Source: Maylandia zebra
Lineage: Eukaryota > Chordata > Actinopteri > Cichliformes > Cichlidae
Direction of reading: 5' to 3'
DNA length: 64,000 bases
Assembly (NCBI RefSeq): GCF_041146795.1
Contig: NC_135169.1
Coordinates: forward strand, 13,981,352-14,045,351
Positions 1 through 9,845 of the stretch are shown here, piece after piece; the stretch's first letter is position 1, and every line of letters begins with the position of its first letter. Under the pieces are notes generated by a model. That model was not told where the DNA came from. It was given only the letters and a program-made list of their open reading frames with translations, and ran no database searches. A program made the position numbers and the translations under genes.

Positions 1-626
1 GTGAATGAAAGTATACCGTTATAAGTTAAGTACTGTTTAAGTATTGTGTTTTGAATGAGATCGTGATGTGAACGTGATCGTGCTAGGCTAATGGACTGGC
101 TAGCAGGGGAAGTGAGCCTCAAGTACCGTAGCGATGCTAAGGCACGTTCTCAGTTGTGTGTTCTCTATATGTCTTGTTGAAGTAAGACAGGATGCAAAGG
201 CTGTAATTAATGCTTGCATAGCTGCTCATGTGCTGTATACGAATGGTTATTTGCTATTTACGGGCTGTGAGTTACAGTACATTGTATTTCTTGATGCAGT
301 GATATGTATGTGTAACCGGAACAAAGGCTGAGGCAACCTGGTCACTGCGAGCCAATGTTATCTATATTTATGATGGTTAATGTATACTCGGCAAGGTTAT
401 TCCTGTACTTTTGACAATGCGCTGACAGCTGTTATGCCACACGTTACAAAGAATTGCTGGGTCTTATGAGAGGCGATTAATGATTTGTTCCCCTGTTGAT
501 GAGCAGAATAAATCCTGCAGTTGAAACGTAAACAAGTTCATGATCTGTGCCTCTTTATTTCAATACACAGCTGCAGGATCTAGGATCGCACCCCTCCCAG
601 GCACCTGTCACACCAGGGGGGCAACA
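1..626 (+). repeat. 5' LTR of the gypsy element (3' part only)
   Basis: Bases 1-626 match 7196-7821 at a constant offset of 7195 without gaps. The LTR ends in CA at 625-626, four bases before the primer-binding site. It contains a polyadenylation signal (AATAAA near 506). If the 3' LTR begins right after the polypurine tract, about 430 bp of this LTR lie before the window. Confidence 0.9.
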
Positions 627-630
627 ATCG

Positions 631-648
631 TGGGGGCTCGTCCGGGAT
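631..648 (+). promoter_or_regulatory. Primer-binding site, tRNA-Pro type
   Basis: The 18 bases TGGGGGCTCGTCCGGGAT are the complement of a tRNA-Pro 3' end. From memory this is the same primer site used by murine leukaemia-type retroviruses. It lies four bases after the LTR, where minus-strand DNA synthesis would be primed. Confidence 0.9.
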
Positions 649-731
649 TAGTGCCTCCTCTTGACGGCAGCTAATCATAAAGTAATAAACTAAGACCAAC
701 GTGCTACGTCTGCTCCATCTGTGGTACCAGA

Positions 732-2129
732 ATGGCGGCTGTGCAGGAGCTGCGACGAGGAATACAGAGAAAGCTTCATGAGCTTATTAACACTGCTAAG
801 ACAGAGGTGTTGTACAAGCTTGTAGACACCATCAAGGATGAGGTGAAAGATGACCTACCAGGAGATGATGCAACAGAGGTGGAACTCTATGACTTCATTG
901 TGGACTTTTTGAAAAGTGACCGGCTGGCAAGTCAGGAGGACCAAGGCATGTCTCGCCTGCTAGTATTCAACGACTTCATCACTGACCTGCAACGACCTCC
1001 GGTGGCTGCAGATGAGGACTGTGAGCTGGGTGCAGAAACAGACTCTGTGGTAACACCTTCAGTAGTTAGTGTGAACGCAGATAGAACCTGCATGGTAACC
1101 AGTCAAGTAACTGATGTTATAAAACTGGCAGATGTTGCAGCGCTCCTGCCTCGTAGAGAATTCAAGCTCCACAGTGGACAGATTTCTGACTCAGATTCAG
1201 ATGTTAGTTATAGCTCTCTGTGTAGACAGATTGATGAAGGGCTAGCTGAGAATTTTACAGAAGCAGAGATAATCCGAACTGTCCTAAAGATTATTAAACC
1301 AGGTACATTTAAGGATATGCTAATGACCAAACCTGGATTAACGGTGGCTGAGCTCAAACGGTTCCTCAGAGCACACCTGAGAGACAAGAGCAGTGCAGAG
1401 CTATTTCAGGAGCTTAGCAATGCTAAACAACAGGACAGAGAAAGTCCACATCAGTACATGTACCGGCTAATGGGGCTAAAACAGCGTGTGATGTTTGCTT
1501 CTCAGCAGAGTAGCTCAGAGTTCCAATATACCAGTCAACTGATTCAAGGAGTATTTCTTCACTCATTGTATCAGGGAATGAGTGAGAAATACGCTCATGT
1601 CCGAAGAGACCTAAGGCCTCTCATTTCTAACATGAGTTGTGCTGATGACTTTATTCTAGAGATAATGACCAAGTCAGTTAGTGAAGAAGTTGAGAGACAG
1701 ACTCGCCTAGGTCAGACACAGAAAGCAAAAGCAGTCACAGTTAGTGCCATGCAGCAGGGTGAAAGACAACCCGCAGCTCAGCCTCCAGCCGAGGTCCAAG
1801 CCACCGTCCTGCAAACCCAAGCTGAAGTCCAGGCACAACGAGCAGCCCTGCATGAACTAACAGCACAGGTGTCTGTTTTGGCCAAGGCTATTGAGAAGGC
1901 TCTCACTTCAGAGGGAAGTCCCTCTGGGTCCACACAGGTCAGCTCACTTAATACTGCCCAACCATCCAAGTCCTCTGTGAAAGGAAAATGCAGGCCCTGT
2001 ATAACCCAAGGGATTGCCAGTTGTAACCACTGTTTCCGGTGTGGCCAGGAGGGACACCGGGCGGTGGGCTGTCTGTCCAAGAACAAATCGGGAAACATCA
2101 GAGGGTCACTGGGGAGGGACCACCAGTGA
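732..2129 (+). CDS. gag: Gag polyprotein of the gypsy element
   Basis: Structural protein of 465 aa that would assemble the particle packaging the element RNA. The N-terminal 90 residues are helical-looking and acidic, and I do not recognise a family for them. Residues of about 150-330 resemble a retrotransposon capsid domain. A Gln/Ala-rich stretch follows at about 340-390. One CCHC zinc knuckle is at 434-447 (C434, C437, H442, C447; CX2CX4HX4C), the usual nucleocapsid RNA-binding motif. The ATG at 732 is the first in a long open frame after the leader. The frame stops at 2127-2129, inside the frameshift-stimulating stem, and overlaps pol. Nothing is broken. Confidence 0.93.
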   Translation: MAAVQELRRGIQRKLHELINTAKTEVLYKLVDTIKDEVKDDLPGDDATEVELYDFIVDFLKSDRLASQEDQGMSRLLVFNDFITDLQRPPVAADEDCELGAETDSVVTPSVVSVNADRTCMVTSQVTDVIKLADVAALLPRREFKLHSGQISDSDSDVSYSSLCRQIDEGLAENFTEAEIIRTVLKIIKPGTFKDMLMTKPGLTVAELKRFLRAHLRDKSSAELFQELSNAKQQDRESPHQYMYRLMGLKQRVMFASQQSSSEFQYTSQLIQGVFLHSLYQGMSEKYAHVRRDLRPLISNMSCADDFILEIMTKSVSEEVERQTRLGQTQKAKAVTVSAMQQGERQPAAQPPAEVQATVLQTQAEVQAQRAALHELTAQVSVLAKAIEKALTSEGSPSGSTQVSSLNTAQPSKSSVKGKCRPCITQGIASCNHCFRCGQEGHRAVGCLSKNKSGNIRGSLGRDHQ

Positions 2130-5100
2130 TCAGACAAGAGCCAGGGTCCCAAACCATTGTAACAAACCATGAGAGCAGGACTCCAACTGATAATCAGCCA
2201 CTCCTAAGGAAGAGAGCGGGGAAAGGAAACCGTGTAGCTCGACTGATAGGCAAAAGGTGTATGCTTACCTGTCACCTTAATGGGGTACCAACTGAGGTGC
2301 TACTGGACAGTGGTGCTCAGGTCACGATAATGGCAAAGTCGTGGCTAGAGAAGCACCTACCAGACACAAAAGTCAGGTCGCTTGAAGAGTTTTTGCCAAA
2401 TGATCCACTCAGAATAACAGCAGCTAATGGGACGGATGTCCCCTTTGAGGGTTGGGCTGAGGTACTTGTGGAAATCAGAAGTGAAAAACATGGCCAGATA
2501 GCCATACATGTACCCATGCTAGTGAGTCAGAGCTGTGTGAACGGTTTGTTACTAGGTTTCAATGTGATAGAGGAGCTCATCCTTGAAAGTCTGGAAAGAT
2601 CAGGGAGTGTCATGTTAAGTGATTTGCTAGCAGAGGCATTAAAACTCCATCGAGATACTGCTGAAACAATTGTTTCTGTTGTCAGCGAAACCCCAACGGG
2701 CCAACAAACTAGGAATGAGATGATCAGATTAGGAAAGAGAGGTCTCACAGTTCCTAGTGGCCAAATATGTCAAGTGAAATGCCATATCAGGGGTTGGCCT
2801 GAGGAGGGGACAATGTTATTTGAACCAGCATTAAAAAGAGATGTCCCAGATGGACTGGATTTATTTCCTGCTTTAGTTAATGTGTCTCCTGGTGCATCTA
2901 AGACTGTAAAAATCCCAGTCTGCAATTCAACCAAACATGATATCTTCTTGCCACCAAGGATGGCCTTGGGCTGCCTAGAAGGAATCATAGACAGCAGGCC
3001 GATTGATTTTGGTCCCCCTTATCAGCAGTCAGGGCAGTCAAGTACTGATACACATATACGTACCACGCAGGGTAGCCAAGCCAGTCACAACAGTATCCCA
3101 GAGACTTATACATCAAAAAAATGGCATCCTCCTGTTAACTTGGAGCATCTTGATCAGCAGCAGCAGGAAGTTGTGCGTCAGATGCTCTTTGAGGAATCTG
3201 ATGTGTTTGCTAAAGGGGAGGGAGACATAGGTTGCATACCCAACTTGCAGCTGAAGATTAATGTAACCGACAACAATCCAGTCCAAAAGTGCTATAACTC
3301 TATCCCTAAGCCTTTGTACCAGGAGGTTAAAGACTATGTAAAGAATCTCCTAGACAGAGGTTGGATCCGCAAATCTGTGTCGTCTTACTCCTCTCCAGTT
3401 GTCTGTGCCCGTAAGAAGGACCAGAGTTTGCGGCTATGTGTGGACTTTAGGGGACTGAACAAAAAAACAGTCGCAGATCGTCATCCCTTGCCGCGCATAC
3501 AGGACTTACTTGACAACCTGGGTGGTAACACATGGTTCTCGATATTAGATCAAGGAAGCGCATATCACCAAGGGTTTGTAAGTGAGGAATCCAGACACCT
3601 TACAGCTTTCAGCACACCGTGGGGGCTTTATGAATGGATTCGAATCCCATTTGGTTTGACAAATGCACCTGCAGCATTCCAAAGGTGTATGGAGGGAGTG
3701 CTGGACGGAATTAGAGATGAGTGCTGTGCTCCATATCTTGATGATGTGTTGTGTTATTCTACATCCTTTGAGGCACATGTCAACCACCTCAGACAAGTTC
3801 TGGGCCGCATGAGAGAACACGGAATCAAACTGAGACCTGCGAAGTGTGAGTTGTTCAAAAGAGAGGTTCGTTATCTTGGACGTTTAGTATCAGCAGATGG
3901 AGTTAAGATTGATCCAAAGGACTTGGAGGCCGTCATGGCTCTGAAAGATAAAGTGCCTCACACTGTTGGAGATGTTAAGTCCTTGCTGGGATTCCTGGGG
4001 TACTATCGCTCCTTCATTCAAGACTTTTCCCGGTTGGCCAAGCCGCTGTTTGAACTTCTCCAGAAACCTAGCAATCCTGACAAAGGTAAAAACAACAATC
4101 AACATGAGACAAATGGAAACAAAAGCAGAGCTAAGAAGGAAGAAAAAGGACAGCTGCCATCAAAAACACCCATCAGATGGGCAGCAGAGCACCAGGCTGT
4201 TTTGGCTAAACTTGTGGATGTGCTGACGACTCCACCCACCCTAGCATACCCAAACTTCAACCTTCCATTCATTCTACACACAGACGCATCAGGTGACGGA
4301 TTAGGTGCAGTGCTGTACCAGAGTCAGGAAAACAAGTTACGTGTCATCGGATATGGCTCAAGAACACTGACATCGGCTGAGAGAAACTATCACCTTCACT
4401 CTGGTAAGCTCGAGTTCTTAGCACTCAAGTGGGCCATCTGTGATAAGTTTCGAGACTACTTGCATTATGCCCCGACATTCACAGTCTACACTGATAACAA
4501 CCCCTTAACATACGTTCTGAGCACTGCCAGACTAAACGCCGTTGGACATAGGTGGGTTGGTGAGCTAGCTGACTTCCACTTTGACATCAAATACAGACCA
4601 GGGAAGCTGAATATAGATGCAGACACCCTGTCAAGGTACCCAGTAAAACTCCAAGACAGAATGGCAGATCACACAGAGACTATGTCATCAGAGGTTGTGT
4701 CCACAGCATGGCAAAGAAGCAAAGCAAGGCAGGGAGATGAGGTGCCCGGGGCAGCAGCCTTACAGGTGAATAGGGGAAATGCAGACACTGTGCCACCTGA
4801 GAGTATTTCCAATATTACATCTGCAGATATTCAGGCAGCACAGCAGGATGATACAGCCATAAAGGAGGTGCTTTCGCTAAAGCTCAGAAACTGGACTCCT
4901 AATGAAAGGGATAAGAGAAAAATGAGCAAACAAACGAAAAGACTGCTTTACGAATGGAAGAAGCTAGTGGTGGAGGAAGCAATACTGTATCGACTGAATC
5001 GTCAGCATCAACAACTTGTGCTTCCTGAAAAGCTAAAGCCCCTGGTGCTGAAAGCACTTCACAATGACATGGGTCATGTTGGCGCCGATAAAGTAACACA

Positions 5101-6697
5101 CCTTGCCCGGGAACGGTTTTACTGGCCCAACATGCAGGATGACATAGAGGGCTATGTAAACAAAAGGTGTGTCTGTATTAAACAGAAACGTCCTAATCTT
5201 CCCCAAAGAGCTCCGATGGAACATATAACCACCAGCAGTCCTCTCGAGTTGCTTTGTATTGACTACCTACACCTAGAGCAAAGTCAGGGCTATGAGTACA
5301 TTCTTGTTCTTGTCGACCACTTTACACGCTTTGCCCAGGCGTATCCAACAAGGAATAAATCTGGGAAAACCGCAGCTGACAAAATATTCCATGACTTTAT
5401 CCCTCGCTTTGGATACCCAGAGAAACTCCACCACGATCAGGGGAGGGAGTTTGAGAATACCTTGTTCAGCAGGTTAGAACGGCTGGCTGGTATTGGTCAT
5501 TCACGAACAACGCCATATCACCCGCAAAGCAATCCAGTAGAGAGACTTAACCGGACCCTCCTTCAAATGTTGCGTACTCTGGAGGAGGAGAAAAAGATTC
5601 AGTGGAAAGACCATCTGGCTCATGTTATACATGCCTATAATTGTACAAGGCATGAGGCCACTGGGTTCTCCCCATTTTTTCTTCTATATGGCCGATCTCC
5701 ACGTTTGCCTGTGGACTTGTTGTTTCCGCCCAAAAGAAATCCTGAAACATCGGATCGACAGTCATATGCACAGAAATGGGAAAAGAAGATGCGTTTTGCA
5801 TATGAAATGGCAGCAAAAAACAGTGAGAAATCCTCTGCTAAGGGCAAGAGACAATATGACCGTGCAGTGAGAGGTGTTGTTCTCTGTCCAGGCGACCGAG
5901 TGCTCGTGAGAAACCTGTCAGAACGTGGTGGACCCGGCAAGCTGCGGGCTTACTGGGAGCAGGTAGTGCACCGTGTGGTGGAAAGAGTCGACAATGGACC
6001 GGTTTACCGAGTACAGCCTGAAAAGGGTCCCAAAACAGTGCGAGTACTCCACAGGAACCTACTGCTTCCAGTAAATGAACTGCCCCTGGAGGAAACTCCT
6101 CTTTCACAACCTGAAGAGAGACCGTACAAGGTAACAAAACAGAAAACGGCAGTTGTTGACACACATGACCAAAACACAGACAGTTCTGATGAAGAATACT
6201 CTTACCAAAAGATTCCATGTTACAGGCTGCGATTTAGAGAGAAAGAACAACCACCGACAGTACACCATCCTCAGGTTGAGCAAAGACTAAGAGCCACAGC
6301 TCATGAATTCCACCCTTCCGTCGTGGAGGAAACTAACATCCCAGAACTGGGCGATAATGTACCACAGAGACACTACAGAGCTTTGGAGGATGCCGCCCTG
6401 GAAGACGAACATCACACTGAGCCAGACCTGTGTACCAAGCCACCAGTTAACCCAACAGTTGATGGGAATAAACCACCGGAAGAAATAGAGATTTCGAGGA
6501 GAACGCAGCGGACTGCCAGGCCGAGAGAGATGTTCACCTATAACACCCTGGGACAACCATCATACCAGCAATGGAATGCAGGGGTGAACTCTCTCCTGCC
6601 CACATACCCTCTCCAGGGTATTCCCAGTACTCTTCCACTCCCATACTTCACATACCCACATCCATACCTGGACACCTGTTACCTTCAACCACAGTAA
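2039..6697 (+). CDS. pol: Pol polyprotein (protease, RT, RNase H, integrase) of the gypsy element
   Basis: The open frame spans 1552 codons, but translation should enter it by -1 frameshift at about 2096, not at the ATG at 2039. Residues below count from 2039. Protease: LLDSGAQ at about 88-94, with the catalytic Asp at about 90. Reverse transcriptase: about 410-600, with YLDD at 566-569. RNase H: HTDASGDG near 749. Integrase: HH-CC finger near 1005-1050 (unusual C-X-C second half), then catalytic D at about 1074, D at about 1133 and E 35 residues later. A GPY/F-like module (GDRVLVRN and following) comes near 1285, followed by a charged tail. All catalytic residues are present and there are no internal stops. 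Confidence 0.95.
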   Translation: MWPGGTPGGGLSVQEQIGKHQRVTGEGPPVIRQEPGSQTIVTNHESRTPTDNQPLLRKRAGKGNRVARLIGKRCMLTCHLNGVPTEVLLDSGAQVTIMAKSWLEKHLPDTKVRSLEEFLPNDPLRITAANGTDVPFEGWAEVLVEIRSEKHGQIAIHVPMLVSQSCVNGLLLGFNVIEELILESLERSGSVMLSDLLAEALKLHRDTAETIVSVVSETPTGQQTRNEMIRLGKRGLTVPSGQICQVKCHIRGWPEEGTMLFEPALKRDVPDGLDLFPALVNVSPGASKTVKIPVCNSTKHDIFLPPRMALGCLEGIIDSRPIDFGPPYQQSGQSSTDTHIRTTQGSQASHNSIPETYTSKKWHPPVNLEHLDQQQQEVVRQMLFEESDVFAKGEGDIGCIPNLQLKINVTDNNPVQKCYNSIPKPLYQEVKDYVKNLLDRGWIRKSVSSYSSPVVCARKKDQSLRLCVDFRGLNKKTVADRHPLPRIQDLLDNLGGNTWFSILDQGSAYHQGFVSEESRHLTAFSTPWGLYEWIRIPFGLTNAPAAFQRCMEGVLDGIRDECCAPYLDDVLCYSTSFEAHVNHLRQVLGRMREHGIKLRPAKCELFKREVRYLGRLVSADGVKIDPKDLEAVMALKDKVPHTVGDVKSLLGFLGYYRSFIQDFSRLAKPLFELLQKPSNPDKGKNNNQHETNGNKSRAKKEEKGQLPSKTPIRWAAEHQAVLAKLVDVLTTPPTLAYPNFNLPFILHTDASGDGLGAVLYQSQENKLRVIGYGSRTLTSAERNYHLHSGKLEFLALKWAICDKFRDYLHYAPTFTVYTDNNPLTYVLSTARLNAVGHRWVGELADFHFDIKYRPGKLNIDADTLSRYPVKLQDRMADHTETMSSEVVSTAWQRSKARQGDEVPGAAALQVNRGNADTVPPESISNITSADIQAAQQDDTAIKEVLSLKLRNWTPNERDKRKMSKQTKRLLYEWKKLVVEEAILYRLNRQHQQLVLPEKLKPLVLKALHNDMGHVGADKVTHLARERFYWPNMQDDIEGYVNKRCVCIKQKRPNLPQRAPMEHITTSSPLELLCIDYLHLEQSQGYEYILVLVDHFTRFAQAYPTRNKSGKTAADKIFHDFIPRFGYPEKLHHDQGREFENTLFSRLERLAGIGHSRTTPYHPQSNPVERLNRTLLQMLRTLEEEKKIQWKDHLAHVIHAYNCTRHEATGFSPFFLLYGRSPRLPVDLLFPPKRNPETSDRQSYAQKWEKKMRFAYEMAAKNSEKSSAKGKRQYDRAVRGVVLCPGDRVLVRNLSERGGPGKLRAYWEQVVHRVVERVDNGPVYRVQPEKGPKTVRVLHRNLLLPVNELPLEETPLSQPEERPYKVTKQKTAVVDTHDQNTDSSDEEYSYQKIPCYRLRFREKEQPPTVHHPQVEQRLRATAHEFHPSVVEETNIPELGDNVPQRHYRALEDAALEDEHHTEPDLCTKPPVNPTVDGNKPPEEIEISRRTQRTARPREMFTYNTLGQPSYQQWNAGVNSLLPTYPLQGIPSTLPLPYFTYPHPYLDTCYLQPQ
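2090..2150 (+). promoter_or_regulatory. Programmed -1 ribosomal frameshift site: slippery heptamer plus pseudoknot
   Basis: GGGAAAC at 2090-2096 is positioned as X_XXY_YYZ in the gag frame (codons tcG GGA AAC). Slipping back one base moves exactly into the pol frame. After a 7-nt spacer, 2104-2112 pairs with 2123-2131 (9 pairs, one G-U). Loop bases 2116-2121 (GGGACC) pair with 2145-2150 (GGTCCC), giving an H-type pseudoknot. The gag stop codon lies in stem 1. GGGAAAC is a known retroviral slippery sequence. Function here is inferred, not measured. Confidence 0.88.
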
Positions 6698-6744
6698 CTA
6701 GAAACATACATCCCTTAACATGACAAAAGTCAGGAGACCTATAT

Positions 6745-6765
6745 AAAAAAAAAAAAAGGGGAGAG
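6745..6765 (+). other. Polypurine tract of the gypsy element
   Basis: A run of A followed by GGGGAGAG, all purine, ends directly before a TG that would start the 3' LTR. This is the expected plus-strand primer position. Confidence 0.75.
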
Positions 6766-7821
6766 TGTAAAAGGTTAACATATGTGTTAAGTTGAAATGT
6801 GTGGCTGGTAAATCTGGATTACACTAATAGTTAAAAAATTAAGAGATAAAAAGACTTATGGGGATGTTAGTTCAGTTTATGTCTTCATACAAGGAAATAA
6901 AGGGAACACCCCAGTTATATTTTGGTCTTTGTTATATCGTTCAGTGTTAAATCAGTATTTTCGAATTACACTTTACATCTTCCATGGCATTACTTAAAAA
7001 ATACCACTAGGTGGCGCATAGCGGCCAGGAGGAGCGTAAACCCCCCTGGGAGGCAAATCTGCAGAATAAATCCTGCAGTTGAAACGTAAACAAGTTCATG
7101 ATCTGTGCCTCTTTATTTCAATACACAGGTGGGTTACTAGTCCTCAAAATGACTAATAGGTAACACAGTAGAAGCAATAAGACTGTTGTGAACTCGTGAA
7201 TGAAAGTATACCGTTATAAGTTAAGTACTGTTTAAGTATTGTGTTTTGAATGAGATCGTGATGTGAACGTGATCGTGCTAGGCTAATGGACTGGCTAGCG
7301 GGGGAAGTGAGCCTCAAGTACCGTAGCGATGCTAAGGCACGTTCTCAGTTGTGTGTTCTCTATATGTCTTGTTGAAGTAAGACAGGATGCAAAGGCTGTA
7401 ATTAATGCTTGCATAGCTGCTCATGTGCTGTATACGAATGGTTATTTGCTATTTACGGGCTGTGAGTTACAGTACATTGTATTTCTTGATGCAGTGATAT
7501 GTATGTGTAACCGGAACAAAGGCTGAGGCAACCTGGTCACTGCGAGCCAATGTTATCTATATTTATGATGGTTAATGTATACTCGGCAAGGTTATTCCTG
7601 TACTTTTGACAATGCGCTGACAGCTGTTATGCCACACGTTACAAAGAATTGCTGGTTCTTATGAGAGGCGATTAATGATTTGTTCCACTGTTGATGAGCA
7701 GAATAAATCCTGCAGTTGAAACGTAAACAAGTTCATGATCTGTGCCTCTTTATTTCAATACACAGCTGCAGGATCTAGGATCGCACCCCTCCCAGGCACC
7801 TGTCACACCAGGGGGGCAACA
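6766..7821 (+). repeat. 3' LTR of the gypsy element (about 1056 bp)
   Basis: It starts TGTAAAAGG after the polypurine tract and ends CAACA at 7821. Its last 626 bp match the start of the window. The left 430 bp cannot be confirmed as LTR because the matching part of the 5' LTR is off-window; the start rests on the TG-after-PPT rule. Confidence 0.75.
7061..7765 (+). repeat. Duplicated polyadenylation module inside the LTR
   Basis: A stretch of about 68 bp starting GCAGAATAAATCC occurs at 7061-7128 and again at 7698-7765, 637 bp apart and essentially identical. Each copy carries AATAAA followed by a T-rich stretch. The second copy also occurs in the 5' LTR (503-570). Confidence 0.85.
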
Positions 7822-9845
7822 GAAGCGCATCACATTTCTCACAGTTGCTGGTGTTTGGATTGACTTTGCAATATTTGCAATGACCCTTTTGTCACACTTC
7901 TTGATCTCATCCTCCTGAGCAGCTGAACCTCAAGACAAAGTTTGATGATGGAGCAAATCAGACAACGTATTTGTGAAGGTCCATGGGGCACACATTGTGA
8001 AACAGTACGACACATATATGCATCAAGGACGGACTGACATGAAAGAAATGTGCTTTTGATCTTATAATCTTAGAACTGAAAGAGAAATGGACCTGGAAAC
8101 AGCTGGAAACACCTGGAAACAGCTGATGGCAACAAACAGTTTCTGAGTGGAAGTGACAAAGAAGAGAAAAAACAAACTCTGGTTATTTTATTACCCATGT
8201 CCTTTATTTATTTTTTTGGTCTTTTGGAACAAACAGTAAAGCGTGAAGGCGACAAAGCAGAGCATCAAGTCTCAGTTTCATGTGCTGTTATCAACACTGC
8301 TGCCTCCAAAAACAACACAGAAAGGAAAAAGTCACCATGAAATCATGCTCACTTTGTACTGTGTGTTTTCTAAAAGGAAAGATGTAACTTCCATATGTTC
8401 TTGAGCTTATCGGAGCTCTAAAGATCACAGTAAAGGTGATGCTGTCCTGCAACTTTAAGTGCCAATCAGCAGCTCAAATGGGAAACACATAAACCAGCTG
8501 TTTCGTTTTACTGTCACACAGTTGTTTAAAGTTAGGGCCACAGATCAGCTGACTGCAGCTTTGGTTACAGCTGGTCAGTTTTCTGTCACATGGACTCCAG
8601 CACTGGTTTGTTTCACCTGCCTTAAAGAGACCAAATTACAACTTTGATAACTCAGCTGTGGTCCTCTCTTGGTTCTTTCGCTAATAACAGTTCAGCAGCT
8701 GTGTCCACTTTGAGCTGCATCCAGCTTGTTTTATAAGACAATCGGAGTTAAAGAGACTCTGCTTGCATACTTCACATGATTGTAATGGTCTGATAACAGG
8801 TGAAAAAGAAATCCACACACCTTCACCTTTACAACATTCAGCTACAAAAAAAGAGTAAGAAACCAGATGATCCCCTTTAAATATTTTACCCTGATTACCA
8901 CCTTATTTTCATATTTACTTTTAAATCACTTCATGTTCACAGAATAAATCATTTTTTACTTGATTCACTGGAAATTTTCATCACTTTGTACGTAAATCAT
9001 TTTAAATTACAACAACCTGAGAAAGAAAAATACCGCTTTGGTTAAGGCCTCACTGTTCATGGATGCGTTGGACCTGTGTTAATATATTTCTTTCTATGAA
9101 TATAGCCAAGAAATAAATATGTCCAGTATCCTTAACTCAAGTAAAATATCTGACAGTGTTAGTGAGATCTGATTCTGTTAAGTTTCAGGAGTGTAGATTT
9201 ACCCCAGATTTATTTATATGGTTAGGCTGAAAATCACATGTAGCTCACACTCTTCCCTTTCACCAAGTTACTAATGAAACTGAAACAAACATCATCTGAA
9301 CTTCATCGTGTGTCATAGACGACAGTTTGGTCCTGCCCTAAAAAAACATCTGCTTATTCCAGCTGTGGGAGTTCACAGCAGAACTGAGCTCAGTCTTCCC
9401 AACCTCCAGGATCTGGATCAGGACCAATCAGAAGTCAAGGATCATCGTGGAGGTCAGTAACCTGTCAGTCAGTCTGAGTCACCATGGAAACCACCTGAGA
9501 AGATAAACCAGACCCCACTGTGACCACTGAACAACCCTCAGTCCTCTCTGTCATGTCACTTCTTCCTCTTATCTGCTTATCGTCAGTGCTGAGATGGGCT
9601 TTCACCCTGATCCTGGACTGTCAGGATACAGCAGACCAACCAGGACTTTTCACTCACTCAGCAGTTAATTAAATTTATCACATGAGGACAGTTGGAAACA
9701 CAAACTCATTGGCAGGAACTTATTAAATATCTTTCTGTTGAATTAAATGAAACATTTCTCTGTGGGAAACATATTTGCTACAGCACTAACAATCAGCAAT
9801 TTGTGTACAAACACTTTTCAGAAAAATTAAAACAAACTCTCTCAC
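7822..9845. other. Region downstream of the ZP-domain gene, no gene recognised
   Basis: AT-rich sequence with short open frames only. The part next to 9846 should be the 3' UTR of the minus-strand gene. A minus-strand AATAAA (9214-9209) and an AATAAATAAA cluster near 8205 are candidate polyadenylation signals. A small CTGGAAACA repeat lies near 8093-8120. I see no coding exon. Confidence 0.5.

Larger units (their letters stand above)
1..7821 (+). mobile_element. Ty3/gypsy LTR retrotransposon, nearly full length
   Basis: The window opens inside the 5' LTR and the element runs to the end of the 3' LTR at 7821. Order seen: partial LTR, primer-binding site (631-648), gag (732-2129), overlapping pol (to 6697), polypurine tract (6745-6765), LTR. 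Protease, reverse transcriptase, RNase H and integrase follow in that order, which is the Ty3/gypsy arrangement. The 626 bp shared by the two LTRs differ at three sites only (105, 461 and 492 against 7300, 7656 and 7687), so the insertion is recent. No stop or frameshift breaks gag or pol apart from the programmed gag/pol junction. The left flank is outside the window, so the target duplication cannot be checked. Confidence 0.95.

Noticed and set aside
134..331. 65-aa open frame, repeated at 7329-7526
   Set aside because: It lies in the LTR and recurs only because the LTR does; no protein features.
2039..2095. ATG at 2039 as the start of pol
   Set aside because: It lies inside gag in another frame; the frameshift signal at 2090-2096 explains pol expression better.
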